From NCBI GenBank assembly GCA_014529385.2, contig CM043950.1:150658945-150722944 (forward strand): 64,000 nucleotides of DNA, written 5' to 3'. The notes beneath the pieces are model-generated. The model did no database searches. It had not been told where the DNA came from and saw nothing but the letters and a program-made list of their open reading frames with translations. The DNA comes from Adiantum capillus-veneris (lineage: Eukaryota; Streptophyta; Polypodiopsida; Polypodiales; Pteridaceae). Of the stretch, positions 22,490 to 33,973 are shown piece after piece (position 1 is the stretch's first letter; each line of letters begins with the position of its first letter). Both the position numbers and the translations under genes were made by a program.

Positions 22490-22930
22490 ACCAGGATATT
22501 CTAGCTAGATTCATTAGTATGCATTTGTGTGATTAAGATTTTTTAATCTTTATTTGCAATAGCTCAAAAATCCCATCCCTAGTCGCCACTTGGGCAAGAG
22601 CATGCTCCACTACCCTATGGCGATTAGGTGAGGGGGAACTTACGTTTTTGCATTGATCGTATGTGCAATTTTTCAATTAATGTGCATCCTCTGTGCACTT
22701 TCAACCCAATTTTGCATTAGCCATGCTCTCACTGTATTGTTCAGTTGCTTTGGGATTCTACATGTGTGTAAAGCCATCATCGAGAGCTTTCCATCGACTC
22801 TCTCCTTGCTCAAATCCGACTCCGTTACTGCACTTAATCGTTTGATCAAATTTGCTCCCTTAAGTGCATTATTAGCTTATGTAGTACCTGCAGTTTGAAA
22901 CTCAGGGTGTGTGTGTGTGTGTGGGGGTGT

Positions 22931-22962
<32 letters not shown>

Positions 22963-24424
22963 GATTTTGTAACATTTAATGGTCAAAGAACCTTTTAGGT
23001 GGAAGAAGAACTATTTTATGTTTCTTTGTCTACTGCATGGGTAACTCGCTCAATTTGGGTTTGGGGGGGGGGGGGGGGGGGGGGGGTGGGGGGGGGGGGT
23101 TGACTTTTGAGGCTAAAGAACCACGTGGGCACTCAAACCCATTTTTTTGGATCGGCTACGGGTCTCGACTGCACCAGAGCGAAACGGCTGCACCATTAGC
23201 CCGCTTCTTCTACCTTGGCCCATCTGCACTCAAAACAGTCATTTGGCGAAGGTCGACCCCACTGATTGCCTTGCTATGCGTGAGTGGCGAGCTTGCTGCA
23301 AACCCTCATCATCCGACACAGCGAGACCTCTCTGCATACACTCAACTACTTCGACCCACGCTCCTTGGCCTCTGGCACGTGCTGAGTGCTCGCCACCCGT
23401 TTGCAAGCCTTGTCCTTTTTTGCTGTACTGCTGGCCCGCATCCTTCTCGTCTTAAGTCTTCCTTTTGTGCTACTAAGCTCGTCATATGCACCTCAACCTG
23501 CTCGTAAACCCCTACTCTCTGTTGTTAAAACTCCGCCATCAGCTCCACCTTCACTCATTTGCCTAAGGCCATGTGCCACCACTATCGGCATCACCATACT
23601 CGTGCCCATTTGATCAAATGCTCGCTGCCGTGAGTCCATGACATCGCTCGTCAACAATCAAATTGACTTTTTTACGCTTCGGTTCCTACCGAGTGGAGTT
23701 GCAAGAGGCATTTTTTAAAAGCAACGGATCGAAGCTCACAAAGACTCATTTAGCAATAGTCCTACTGACACTATGTGTTGGTTACAGCTGCAAGCAACAC
23801 AAATTCAGGAAAAGCCAAGGGCTCTTTCCCACATTTCTTACCAAAATCTCCCAAGCATCAAGTGCTCAGCCTCTTCAAAGGCTATCTTTTGCTTCACACA
23901 TTACCTTTGTAGCAAGTCTATGGACACAACTTGTCATTGAGATGTATGTCAACACTTAAGTCATGATAAAAATGTATGCAATATCTGTGCACAAAATCAC
24001 TATGCACACGGGACCAGACATTGCCATCAAAAATATGGTAAGACCCCAATTGCACCCATTGCACTAGCATCCAATACATCAACCAAAGGAGACTATTGTG
24101 AGAGGGGCTTCACCCGGTGAAGAGGAGCTTCACAAAGCAAAAAGGTTTTCTCTCGAGCACATCAAAGAAGAATTGCGAGCATTCAAAAGGCATTCTAGCA
24201 AAGCTTCAAAAAGGAGTTCTTTTCAAGCCTCTCAAAGGAACATTAGAGATGAAAGGGGAGACATTACATCTTCGCATAAGTTTTTTTTATATAGGATCTT
24301 TTAGCATATTGTTTCATGTCATTATGACGCATGGAATAAAGCTAAAAAAAGAGGAAAGAAGTGCCCGTTAGATGGAAGGATACAAAGCAATTGAAGACAA
24401 AGCATTGAAGAAGACGAAGGTGCT
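22490..24424 (+). other. Element G internal region, no retroviral-type genes
   Basis: About 2.6 kb lies between the G LTRs, and no gag, protease, integrase, reverse transcriptase or RNase H motif is visible on either strand. It holds two G homopolymers (22931-22961, and 23063-23099 with one T). The open frame at 23037-23507 runs through the second tract and is not credible. A purine-rich stretch lies at 24100-24420. G is therefore a non-autonomous (TRIM/LARD-like) element. Confidence 0.55.
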
Positions 24425-24432
24425 CTTGGATT

Positions 24433-24771
24433 CAGCATAACCGCGAAACGTTTCACCCCGAAACGTGGCGTTTCACCCCGAAAAGTTTCACCCTAGGCTA
24501 AGGCCTCACTGAAACGTCAGACCGAAACGCCAATTTTGTGTGTATATAGCGTTATGTATAGACAAAATAGGTGTTCACAGTGCAGTGAGTAAAGACACAT
24601 GCTATGTTAACCTTGAAATAGCATATACATAATTAATCAATAATTATTTAATGCCCAAATTCTCAAACGGGATTTTTTTTTTTAAGGCGTTTCACCTGCA
24701 GGTGAAACGTTTCGGCCGTTTCACCCGTTTCGCGTTTTAGGCCTGCTGAAACGCGTTTCGCGGTTTCGCTG
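24433..24771. mobile_element. hAT-like MITE with GAAACG-rich inverted ends
   Basis: 339 bp. The left end CAGCATAACCGCGAAACG and the reverse complement of the right end, CAGCGAAACCGCGAAACG, are inverted repeats differing at two or three bases. Inside them the motif GAAACG or its complement CGTTTC recurs many times. Both sides carry CTTGGATT (24425-24432 and 24772-24779), an 8-base duplication as left by hAT transposases. There is no open frame. The host sequence itself has repeated CTTGGATT-like units, so the duplication alone is weak, but the inverted ends fall exactly on it. Confidence 0.75.
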
Positions 24772-25059
24772 CTTGGATTAGAGCGAAGCAGACATTTTTC
24801 ACAATTTTGCTCTTGGATTAGAGCGTTGTTTTTGCTCCTGGATTGGAGTGTGGCTCCTGCATTGGAGTGTTATGCTGTTGTCTCCTGGATTGGGGATGTA
24901 TGTTGTCTGTGCTCCTGGATTGGAGTGTTGTCTTTCTTTATGAAGTTGTAGCCCAAAGTTCAAGGGGAGGATTCCTATCCTTAGTGGATACCATGTGTCA
25001 TCCTTAGTGGATAAAGAACCTTCAATGTATTGTCCTAGTCCAAACCTCAAGGGGAGGAT
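24772..25059 (+). repeat. CTCCTGGATTGGAGTG repeats and G polypurine tract
   Basis: Units like GCTCCTGGATTGGAGTGT recur about six times to 24930. They are followed by two AAGGGGAGGAT purine tracts (near 24961 and 25049), of which the second directly precedes the 3' LTR. The same 3' architecture appears on the minus strand at 53374-53495 and 59069-59130, so a family of G-like elements is present. Confidence 0.6.
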
Positions 25060-25381
25060 TGTAAGGTGTGAGCTTTGTCCTAGAGTACTAAAGTGTGAGT
25101 CAAGGAGAGGAGTGGAATTATCCCACATACAGTGGTGCAAGGCTGTAGAGCTACTTAAAGCTCACTTCATGAACAAGCAAACTCAATTCCATTTTGCATT
25201 ACATCTCCCCTATTTATGGTGAGCTTGTGATGGGTTAGCAATTACTCAAGATCCCGTTTATGAGTCCAAGTTAATTGATCTTGGAACCTAATTCGCTTGA
25301 CTGATAATCTAACCTACACACACTTGTGCGCACGATGTTTCTCTTTCATCCACCCTAGCTAGCACGATCCAATTCCCATCA
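25060..25381 (+). repeat. 3' LTR of element G
   Basis: 322 bp, TGTAAGGTG to CCCATCA, followed by the target duplication TGGTT. It carries about 40 extra bases (around GTGTGAGTCAAGGAGAGG) relative to the 5' LTR; the 5' copy probably lost them. Confidence 0.88.
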
Positions 25382-25526
25382 TGGTTAAGGAATCCTATAA
25401 ATAGGACCATAGGCTCATTTGTGAGCTATCTTGTGTGATCACCACACTTGGATGGCAGGCACCCATCCTGATGTTTGGGGACGTAGCACTCTAGTGCTTG
25501 TTGTGCACTCTGTAGCCCCCGCTCCC

Positions 25527-25715
25527 ACGTCCCCAAACATTAGGATGGGCGCTTGAGCTATGTTTGGCCAAGTGTGAACATGGCTCTATGGTTAGCACGG
25601 TTAAGGAATCCTATAAATAGGACCCTAGGGCCTAAGCTCATTTGTGAGCTATCTTGTGTGATCACCATACTTGGACGGACATAGCTCAAGCGCCCATCCT
25701 GATATCTGGGGACGT
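25527..25715. mobile_element. Foldback repeat H2 with TATA box
   Basis: 189 bp bounded by inverted repeats of about 37 bases (25527-25563 and 25679-25715), nearly all matching, with outermost bases ACGTCCCC and GGGGACGT. The centre holds TCCTATAAATAGGACC (25605-25623), a TATA-type sequence. The 42 bases after H1 and after H2 are also alike (GTGCTTGTTGTGCACTCT), so H1 and H2 are tandem copies of a unit of about 230 bases. Confidence 0.7.
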
Positions 25716-26314
25716 AACCACTCATGGTGCTTGTTGTGCACTCTACAGTCCCCATTCCCTTGCCCCTTGCAATCTGCTCCCACCCCAACCCTTCTTCTGG
25801 AGTTCAATCCCCCTCGCTCCTTGCTACAACGCAAACACCCCCCCCCCCTCGGGCCCCCAAACCTCCCACTGCCTCCCTCCACGCGTCACCTTCTGGGTTG
25901 GTGTCAAGAGGAGTAGCATCTTAGGGTTGGATGTCTTTGTCGAGGCCGTATCAATGGTCTCATGTGCTAGAGCAGATGGCAGTAGCAATCGCAGTTGTGT
26001 CTACCTCCAATATATCCATTGGGGCATGTAAGGAGTTCTATGATGGACCACCCTTGGTCAATTGTATAAGCAGTTTTTTATCAACATGGAGAGCCTTTCC
26101 CAGATCTCTCTGTTTTCTCGCTCTCTCCCTCATTCTCAAATGTACTCTCTCTTTCTTTCTACCTCAATGATCTTTGTTCTCCGCGGTTGCCTTGTTCATG
26201 TATGTGGCATTGCAAGTCTTCTCTTGAGTCAGAGATCTTATCGGAGTCGAGCCACATCGGAGTTGAGGTGTCCACGTTCTTGTCTTCATTGCATCTTCCG
26301 CTGCTTGTTCTGAC

Positions 26315-26375
<61 letters not shown>

Positions 26376-26616
26376 GGAGCGGAATGCCCCTGCACATAGT
26401 CAATAGCCTTGAATTGCCACTGTCTACATCCCCGTTCGGTTCATTTCATAGATCTCTTCTGATACAAGAAGTCGGAAGGTAAAATCTAGGTGCTCAAGCA
26501 ATTATTCGATCACAATCTGCAAATTTTGTGTCTGCAAGTGGGCAGGGTGCTTTTATAGCCCTTGGGGACCCACACAAATAGCAAGCCTCCATAAAAGCAA
26601 GGCGCCCAAAATCCCC
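25716..26616. other. Low-complexity and unassigned stretch with GA microsatellite
   Basis: C-rich (25800-25860) and CT-rich parts, and a GA run at 26319-26373 (about 27 repeats). The open frames here are driven by the simple repeats and have no domain. Confidence 0.4.
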
Positions 26617-26830
26617 CTCCCCCCCGTCAAAGGGGCAGCAGAAAAGGGTAAATCGGGTGGCGATCTCATTTGCAACCACGAGCAAACCTCCTCTTGGGAC
26701 TGGGCAGCCAATGCATCTCAGATCTATTGCGACAAATCTCCTCGGAATCGACCTCCTACCACATACCGCCCACCAAATAGGCACGGCAACAAACTGTGAG
26801 TGTAGTACCTGCAAGTAGGGGCTCAGCACG
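26617..26830. repeat. Dispersed repeat I, copy 1
   Basis: About 175 bases are similar to 30085-30265: GTCAAAGG, AAAAGGGT, GGCAGCCAAT, ATCTATTGCGA, AATCTCCTC, TACCGCCCACCAAAT in the same order. Both copies can be read on the minus strand (26829-26494 here), with shared peptide pieces such as PIWWAV and FIAID, but I recognise no family. Confidence 0.55.
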
Positions 26831-26847
26831 GAGGGGAAGGGGAGCGC

Positions 26848-27173
<326 letters not shown>

Positions 27174-28940
27174 CTAGCTAGCTCCATCCAGTCCCATAAT
27201 GAGGATGTAATATGTGGTACATAGGCGATTGCGAAGTCTATCAGGGTCCATATCTCGTACTCGGTGAATAAAGCAGACCACCTGGAAGAGAGCCTCTACT
27301 AGCATGGGTGTGGCAACAAACTCTGCTCTGATAATGTCATGTGGTACTGAAGGTTTACTGCGAATCACCCGTGAGAACATCAAGATCTGTGGTCTCTCAA
27401 TCTGTGTCCAAAAGGAAGTAGAGAGCCCAGGTGCCCAAACTGCCGCTGCATACATCAATGCTGGTGTGACCAAAGTATCAAAAAGCCACCCCTTTGTGCG
27501 GGTTTCCTGAAAGTGTGCCTGATGACACTGTCGCTCAAGCATGGCCAGAGCAGCATATCCTCGTGTCAATCTATCCCTCACTGCTCTTGTCATAGAGAAG
27601 CATCCCGCTTTGCCAGCAAATGTAATACCCAAGTATACATATGAATCCACCACCTCAATCTGGCCTCCTGTAAGGGTGAAGATCGCCTGTCGTCTAATGT
27701 GTCCAGATGTGTGAAATATCATAACCTTGGTTTTCCCAAGGTTCACTGACAGCCCTCTCTGTGTACAGAAATCATCTAGAGCCTGTAGGTGTAACTGGAG
27801 TCCCGCCTGTGACTCAGACACTAGAATGATGTCATCAGCATATAGCATAACATGGACAAGTGTACCTGAGATGTCAACTCCTCCTCCTCCTCTGTGTATG
27901 ATGAAGTCAGCTACCTCGTCGATGTAGAGCCCAAAGAGAGTGGGAGATAGTGAGCATCCTTGCTTCACACCAATAGTGCTAGCAAGGGTCTCAGATAGAC
28001 CTCCTAGACAGCGTACTCGACCCAGTACCTTCTCATACAATGCATAGATGCCCCATATCATCTCCGTGGGTATCCCTAAAGACTGAAGCCGATGAAAGAG
28101 GCGCTCCCGTGGTACTCTGTCAAAGGCTTTGCGAAAACCCACAAAGCAGCAATATAGCCTCTTCTTCCTCGCCTTTGCCTGGTCAATCAGACAATGGAGA
28201 GTGAAGATATGATCAATAGTAGAGAAAGCCCGTGAGAACCTGCCTGCCCTGGAGTGAGTAGTCCCTCCCTCTCTGCAAGTGTACTCAGCTCTGCCTCTAG
28301 TACTGCCCCATATAGTTTGGCCAATGTATGACCAATCATGATCGTCCTGTAGTTCCCGGGGTCTGTCATGTCCCCAGCTTTGTGAATAGGAGCTATGGTG
28401 TGCATGGTCCACTCTGCTGGGAAGCCCTCTGCTAGTACCCTATTAAACAAGCGGGCAATAAAAGGTGCAAGTGTATCAACTGCATATATAAGGTGCTCAC
28501 TCTGCATGCCTGTACGATCTGTTGATCTCCCATGCTGTAGACGTCTAATGGCTCTCTGTACCATACTTTCTGTAAAGAAAGTCGATGTGGTAGGACGGGA
28601 TACTGATGGCTGGGGGATCGGAGGCTGATGAGGTACATGGTAAAGACTCTTAGCATATGTGTGCCATGTATGCGGATCCAATATGGGGGTAGGAGAGCGA
28701 GGCTCTCTAATCCTTCGCCACGCTGTGGCGGCATCTCGGCTCATAAGTAGATGATACATATCCCAATATTGTGCCTCCTCGTATGCTCGCCGTTTGCGGC
28801 GTGTAAGGGACCGCATCTGCTATATGGCCTCTCTCTGAGTGATCTCTCCTAAAGCCTGCAGTCTGCGAAGACGTCTGTAAAGCTCCCTACACTCATCATC
28901 ATACCAACGGTTCTGGGGCATGGTCCCAGATCTCATCGGG
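27174..28940 (-). pseudogene. LINE reverse transcriptase, one frameshift
   Basis: This is the best preserved non-LTR polymerase in the window. The minus frame 28816-28187 holds the linker (RRKRRAYEEAQYWDMY), FPAEWTMHTIAPIHKAGD and NYRTIMIGHTLAKLY. The frame 28412-27174 continues with FVGFRKAFDRVPRERLFHRL, GVKQGCSLSPTLFGLYIDE, the catalytic MLYADDIILVSES, the primer-grip-like YLGITF and a long C-terminal tail. The frames join near 28230-28260 by a shift. Upstream, to about 28940, reads RWYDDECRELYRRLRRLQ after a stop. The endonuclease domain is lost by 5' truncation. It would copy its own RNA at a nick; it is inactive. Confidence 0.88.
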
Positions 28941-29078
28941 GTTTGGTTGCATATATTATAGGTTGCCCTACACGGCCAGAAAAACCCAAGATCCCAAAAT
29001 GGTTAAAAATGCTAATAAATGTGTAAACTCACTGAAAGTGACCTGCAACACACATTTAGTAGCACAAGTGCAAAACAC

Positions 29079-29266
29079 TCGAGACTCTGATCTCAAGAAA
29101 CTCTCGGAATGGGGGTCCCGCCCCATGCCAGCCTACCGGGTGGGCAACACCGTGGAATGCACCGCCGAGAAAAGGTACGTCTACCTCAGATACGGCCGGG
29201 CACAGCCACAAAACAGCCCTCACTCCCTAATCTGCTCCTGGGAGATATTGGAGCCACCACCGGACA
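29079..29266 (-). repeat. Short copia LTR
   Basis: 188 bp, minus strand, TGTCCGGTGGTGGCTCC at 29266 to AGAGTCTCGA at 29079. It matches 19015-19198. A G-rich polypurine tract (GTTGAGGGGGGTGTTAG on the minus strand) lies directly upstream, so this is a 3' LTR. Confidence 0.7.
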
Positions 29267-29390
29267 GGAATCTCTAACACCCCCCTCAACTCTTAGACGA
29301 GAAAAAAATCTAAGGAAGCTGGCATGAGAAAATTATGTCGCCTATGGAAGAGGTTTGGTAAAGATATCAGCAACATTTTTTTCCCAAGAA
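29267..29390 (-). pseudogene. Copia RNase H C-terminus
   Basis: On the minus strand the last copia residues VADIFTKPLP are readable near 29340-29375, followed by a degenerate tail ending in the polypurine tract and LTR. The same tail ends the copia remnant at 48003-48840, so the two belong to one family. Everything upstream of about 29390 is lost. Confidence 0.7.
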
Positions 29391-30084
29391 AAAGATCCTT
29401 CTATTAGTTACGAAAATTGCCCAATGGGCTACAATCTGCCCCTACTAAAGACACTACGTCAACATGTGGGGAAACTCCCAATGAAAAACAACATATGTAC
29501 AAAGATGGCTAAATCACAAGATGGGAGGAGGAAACAACCACGCTGATGGTTGTCAGACGGTACTGCCATTTAGGTGCACCAAGGACCATGACGAAGAAGT
29601 CGCAATGCCAAAGTCGCAAGAAGGCCTCGTGGCGCTCTTGCATGCGGTTGGAGCTGCCCTCGAGTCTCTCAAACTAGCCCCTAAGTGGGTGGATCGGCTC
29701 CAGCCAAATGTCACGGACAATCTATGCTGGTGGGACAACCAATTCCTCATGCAAGACATGGTTTGATGTATGTAGGCTTCGGCATTTGAAAGTATAATGC
29801 AGGACAATAGAACTATGAGATAGGGTTTGTAGAATGACTCACCCACCTAGCTTCTAGAGGTTCTTTTTCTTGCATCGTTGTATTTTGGTACAATTTTTGT
29901 GTGCGATGTGATCTCTATTGGTTTGGTCATTTTGCAACGATCTTATGCCACCCAAGTTTGAAAATTAGTCAAATCATAAACAATTCAAGGAACTCTACAC
30001 CCAAGGCTCAACCTGGTGGGACGGGTTGAGCCTTGAAGATGTGGAAGCAAGGGGTCACCACATGAACCACAGTGTCGGGCCGCA
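29391..30084 (+). other. Unassigned; possible C-terminal exon at 29521-29766
   Basis: A plus-strand frame ends at 29766 with 81 codons. Its last third is Trp-rich (LAPKWVDRLQPNVTDN, then LCWWDNQFLMQDMV) and has balanced composition, unlike the simple-repeat frames. It could be the end of a captured host gene. I recognise no family, and no upstream exon is seen. Confidence 0.25.
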
Positions 30085-30330
30085 AATGAGCTCCCTGTCA
30101 AAGGTGCAACGGAAAAAGGGTGAATCGGATGAGAAACTCGTCCGCGATCAAGACACCTCTCCATGACAGGCAGCCAATAGATCTCGTATCTATTGCGATG
30201 AATCTCCTCCCTGTCGAGGTAGTAGCGCGTACCGCCCACCAAATGGGCACCGGATCTCATCGAGTGTGAAGCAACACCACGAGGGTGTGTAGGCCACTCG
30301 GGAGAGGAATCCCTAGAGGCTAAGAGGGAG
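30085..30330. repeat. Dispersed repeat I, copy 2
   Basis: Similar to 26617-26790. It ends at about 30331, where gypsy A4 gag sequence begins, so it marks the breakpoint that truncates A4. The open minus frame 30485-29985 is a chimera across this junction. Confidence 0.55.
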
Positions 30331-30854
30331 ATCGTCTTTGAGTTCATCTTCTTTTCAAGAGTTCTTGTCCATTTCTTTCTGCGAGTACACGTTCTGCTTT
30401 TTTGCACCCGTCTGTCCTTTCCGCTTTCCTCTTGACCTGAGAGGAGAAGCAATGGCCACACGCCATCTTGGGTAAATCGTATCAATCGGGTAATTCTTCA
30501 GGTGTTTCGCCAATCTCGGGTCCTTGGAGTACTTAATCAATCTGTTCACACATATGTCGATCTGCAGTTGATGTTTGTACTCCGTTCTGGCAAACTTGTC
30601 CGTTGAAATAAAATTGCCCAAATCTTCATTCTTTTCTTCAGTTCCCGCTCTGAATTTTCAACTTTTCTTTGCCTTTCCACGAGAACCCATGTGTAATCTG
30701 GGATTCTTTATGGCTTTATGCCCTATAAAACAGAGCGATGAAGACGGAAGTGCGCCCGATGCGCGATGTATGAAGGGTGGGAGTGGCCAATAAGTCCGGA
30801 CACGAAGATTCTTTCCCAAAAGCTGTGTGCGCTGCAAAAAGGATCAGATCCTCC
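30331..30854 (-). pseudogene. A4 gag start, cut by element A2
   Basis: On the minus strand it matches the gag start of A3 (46823-47400): SDPFLQR-type leader, HTAFGKESS, GIKP, then FARTEYKHQLQID, VNRLIKYSKDPRLAKHL and YPIDTIYPRWRVA. The 5' leader continues at 40483-40521 after the A2 insertion, bridging to the primer site and shared LTR. The copy ends abruptly at about 30331, so capsid, pol and the 3' LTR of A4 are missing. Confidence 0.8.
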
Positions 30855-31402
30855 TATCACAAAGTGATGACATGGCGGACAACAGAAACCCTAATTTCTG
30901 CCAAAAACCCTAATTTCTGGAAATCGCGGAGGCTTAAAAATAATAATAATAAATAAATATATATATATATAAATATATATATAATGATGAGCGACACAAA
31001 TCATGCTTTTTCTCTGTGCAATGAGAAAGAGAGAGAGAATGCTTTTGCTTTCAAGTTTTTGATCTTTGTGAGAGAGAGAGAGAGAGAAGTTGCTTTTGAT
31101 TTGAAGCTTTAGGGCTCTGCTTTTGGGCATCCCTTGTAACCTTTAAATTAGTGGTGAGGGCCTCACTTCTCAGTGCATCTGGACGCAGAGTCTGAGAGTG
31201 GATCCCGACCCATCTCTTGTACTTTGATCTGATTAATATGAAAAGAAATACTGAAAGGGGCGCCAGTCTTTGGGGCCAATATCTCTAGGCACGGAACTCC
31301 GTCGGGCCAGTGCAAATCTATCGCGATCTGTGAATTGTTTTGAAGTGGTTATTTGGTGCTGTCACGGTTGATTCTTGACTTGGGGTGTCCAAGTCTGTTA
31401 CA
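30855..31402 (+). repeat. A2 5' LTR
   Basis: 548 bp, starting TATCACAAAG (TG changed to TA) and ending GTCTGTTACA. It includes an AT-microsatellite expansion (30935-30985) that the 3' LTR replaces by a T run. At 31240-31290 it carries AAAGAAATAC, GGGGCGCCA and TTTGGGGCCAATA, as in the D and E LTRs. Confidence 0.9.
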
Positions 31403-31403
31403 A

Positions 31404-31415
31404 TGGTATCAGAGC
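31404..31415 (+). promoter_or_regulatory. A2 primer binding site
   Basis: TGGTATCAGAGC, an exact initiator tRNA-Met complement, one base after the LTR. Confidence 0.92.
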
Positions 31416-31429
31416 ACGGCCAATTTCTC

Positions 31430-31984
31430 TTCTATGGGAAATCCGATCCCCAATTTTTTTTTCCGCGGCACCTATGGCTTCACGCAAGGATCATTCGACT
31501 CCCTCTACATATGGAGATGCGGGCTGGGATCACAACGAAGATTCAGACAGAGTATGGCCCGCCTCGGCCTACTCAGGCGGAGCAAATAGAGATGAAGCGT
31601 CGTCAATTGATTGGCAATGCAACAAAGATGATGCTCAGTTTTGCGAAGGATCCGAAATTGGCAAAATATATGAACCAGACCTCTTTGGAAGAGGTACAGA
31701 TGGAATGACAGAGAACCACAACACCACTCCCGAAACCCGCTCTCGAGAAACCTTTTGCCTCCAAGAAATATACGGAGAAGGACCTCGAGAACGTGGTTGA
31801 TGCACGGATTGCTCAGCATTTCGACGTGCAAAAGAAAGACAAAAAGCACGGCAAAAAAGCAGAAGAAAGGCACTGACTTCCGGGATATTTGGGTCGTCGG
31901 TTGACATTCAACAAGGCAAAGAAACAGAAGAAGCGTGTCAAGTTTGAAGGCTTACCCAGGTCTTCTTCTTCTTCTGACAGTTCT
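31430..31984 (+). pseudogene. A2 gag N-terminal part
   Basis: Frame 31385-31708 includes PPRPTQAEQIEMKRRQL and KMMLSFAKDPKLAKYMNQTS, matching the A3/A4 gag pattern of a short repeat unit followed by KDPxLAKxxxx. Further on come Lys-rich and Ser-rich stretches (to CTTCTTCTTCTGACAG). Solo LTR F interrupts it at 31985 and gag resumes at 33974. Stops occur. Confidence 0.7.
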
Positions 31985-33968
31985 TGTTGCTAAACTGGCT
32001 TTATTTGACAAGAAAATAATTCTAAATGAATTATTGGATTTATAAGTGAGAGGGTTTTCTCGCTTGGAACAACAGGAAAAATAATTCTAAATGAATTATT
32101 GGAATTTTAAGTGAGAGGGTTTTTCTCACTGGAGACATCCGAATACAGAGTATTCCTAGTGCGTCGTTCAAAGTAATGACGGGAGCATTGTGAATGGGAA
32201 TATTTGTAAGGCCACCAGGAACGGGTACTTCTGATGCGTCACATCGGATGGGTGACAGGGAGCATCGGGAAGAAGTATCCGACCATCCGGGAACGGACAT
32301 CTCTGATGCGTCATAGGATGGGTGACATAGAGCATCGCGAAGGAGATTGTACCGTAGGTTCGGTAGGAAGTGACTAGGTGATGGGTATTCCTGATGCGTC
32401 ACAAGGTGGGTGACGGGTGCATCGGAAAGGGAATATCCATAGTCGAGAGGAAATTCCGAATTGTGTTAGAATTGTGCACAAGGAAAGGCAAGCACTTGAA
32501 TGAAGATGGGTTCAGAGGAAACTTTGAGGAAAAACGGATGCTTTTTGAGAAAGCGGAATTGCTTTTCGAGAAAGCAAATGCTTTCCTGCGAGGAAGTCTA
32601 TGTCTGCATTGCAACTATGCGTGTGATTGCATCCAGGGACGCCTGGCAAGTGCAGTGAAAGCATTGTTTTTAACTTATAAGGTTTCCTTGAGTTTTTGGA
32701 CAGATTCAGACCATTTTTAAAGGTGATCGGTCGCCCACTTAATAAGTGGGCAGCCATCCGATAAATAAGGCAACAGATCAGCCAGCATTTTCTCTCTCTC
32801 GTTTTTTTCATGGCGGAACAACGCCCCAAAAAAAAAAAAAAAACGGCCGCGATCTCTACGTGAGCAGCTATTGGTGCCCGTGGCCGGGAGCTATAAAAGC
32901 ATCTCATGCCCTCACTCAGAGGAAAGGATCAGTTTTTACAAGAAGGAGATGCTGCTGCAGAGTTCACCCGCAAAGAAGACGTTTGCCGGTGATGCCCATG
33001 GCTGTTCCAAGTGTACCCGATGTCGCCAAGACCCAGTGCGGGAGTTCCCTCGCGAAGAAGTGCCTACGGAGCGTGTTTCCATCGCGACAAGCTGCTGTTT
33101 TTCTCTGTTTTCAGCCCATAAACGTCGTAGACGGGGCTGATTTACGAGAAGGAACCCGAGAACACACCTCTTTTGTGTGTAGGATTGGAAGAGAGGAATT
33201 TTCTATGTAGAGATCTCTTCCGGGGAATTGCTTTTCGAGAATCGAGTTGCGTTTCAAGCGTCGAGACTTTGAAGGTAACAATTTTCATGTTATGATCTTT
33301 CAGTATTTGATTGCAGGTGTACTTCCTCTTTCGTGAGGGAGTAGGAGCAGAGGAAGGCATGAGCCTCTGCAGGAGAAAAGAAAAGCGCTCTGAGGAACTA
33401 GAGCCAGATCAGCCCAAGGGTTTCGTACCCGAGTTTGGGAAGTAGATCCACGGATCGGAGAGAGGTAGTCTCTCAAGAAGTTGGGATTCCCAGGTAAGGA
33501 CTTTGTGTCCGGGAAAGCAGAGTTGTTCTGCGGGAAGAGGACTCTGGAAAGAGAGTTGGAAAAGAGTTGCAGGGATGCCATGCCCTGAGTCTGGAAGGTG
33601 AGATCCAGAGGCGAGAACCTTGATTCTCGAGGAGGTTCTCGAGGAATTGGAATAAGGAACGGAAGTTCCTTGGAATAGGGTTTTGCCCTAGGAATCGGAA
33701 GCTGAGGCTTCCGGGAACCATCGAGTCTTATTCTAGAACGAATGTGGTAATACGTTCGGTTCAAGTGCTTGTATGACTTCTCCTCAGTAATAAAGATACT
33801 ATTACGGGGGGGACCAGCCCCATCTTCTGGTCCCCAGTACTGTGTCGATCTTCTCACTCTATCTCTCTCTCTATTTATTTCTCTCTATATCCTCTGGCTT
33901 CAGTAATAAGTGATAAATCCTATTTATCCGAATGTATTTTATATTGTTATGCGCTCCCGTTTGTGACA
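31985..33968 (+). mobile_element. Solo LTR F in A2 gag, duplication GTTCT
   Basis: 1,984 bp starting TGTTGCTAAACTGG and ending GTTTGTGACA, with GTTCT on both sides (31980-31984 and 33969-33973), which restores the gag Ser-rich run when removed. It has a 45-base repeat twice (AATAATTCTAAATGAATTATTGG at about 32020 and 32088) and three or four units around GATGCGTCA...GGGTGACAG...GCATCG (32160-32430). No open frame within it has a domain; 32394-32720 and 32746-33210 are shadows. Confidence 0.8.
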
Positions 33969-33973
33969 GTTCT

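Larger units (their letters stand above)
22112..25484. mobile_element. Foldback repeat H1, split by LTR element G
   Basis: Parts 22112-22198 and 25387-25484 join at the G target site. The joined unit matches H2 (25527-25715) end to end. Its ends are inverted repeats of about 37 bases (ACATCCCCAGACATCAGGATG on the left, with the reverse complement CATCCTGATGTTTGGGGACGT on the right). It contains TCCTATAAATAGGAC, a strong TATA-box match. There is no coding capacity. Confidence 0.65.

Noticed and set aside
23037-23507. 156-codon plus-strand frame starting in a G run
   Set aside because: Its length depends on a Gly homopolymer tract and there is no domain; it overlaps other frames of equal quality inside non-autonomous element G.
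26159-26403. Ser-Leu repeat frames
   Set aside because: GA microsatellite read in six frames.
32746-33210. 154-codon plus-strand frame near a poly(A) run
   Set aside because: Inside solo LTR F; no domain.
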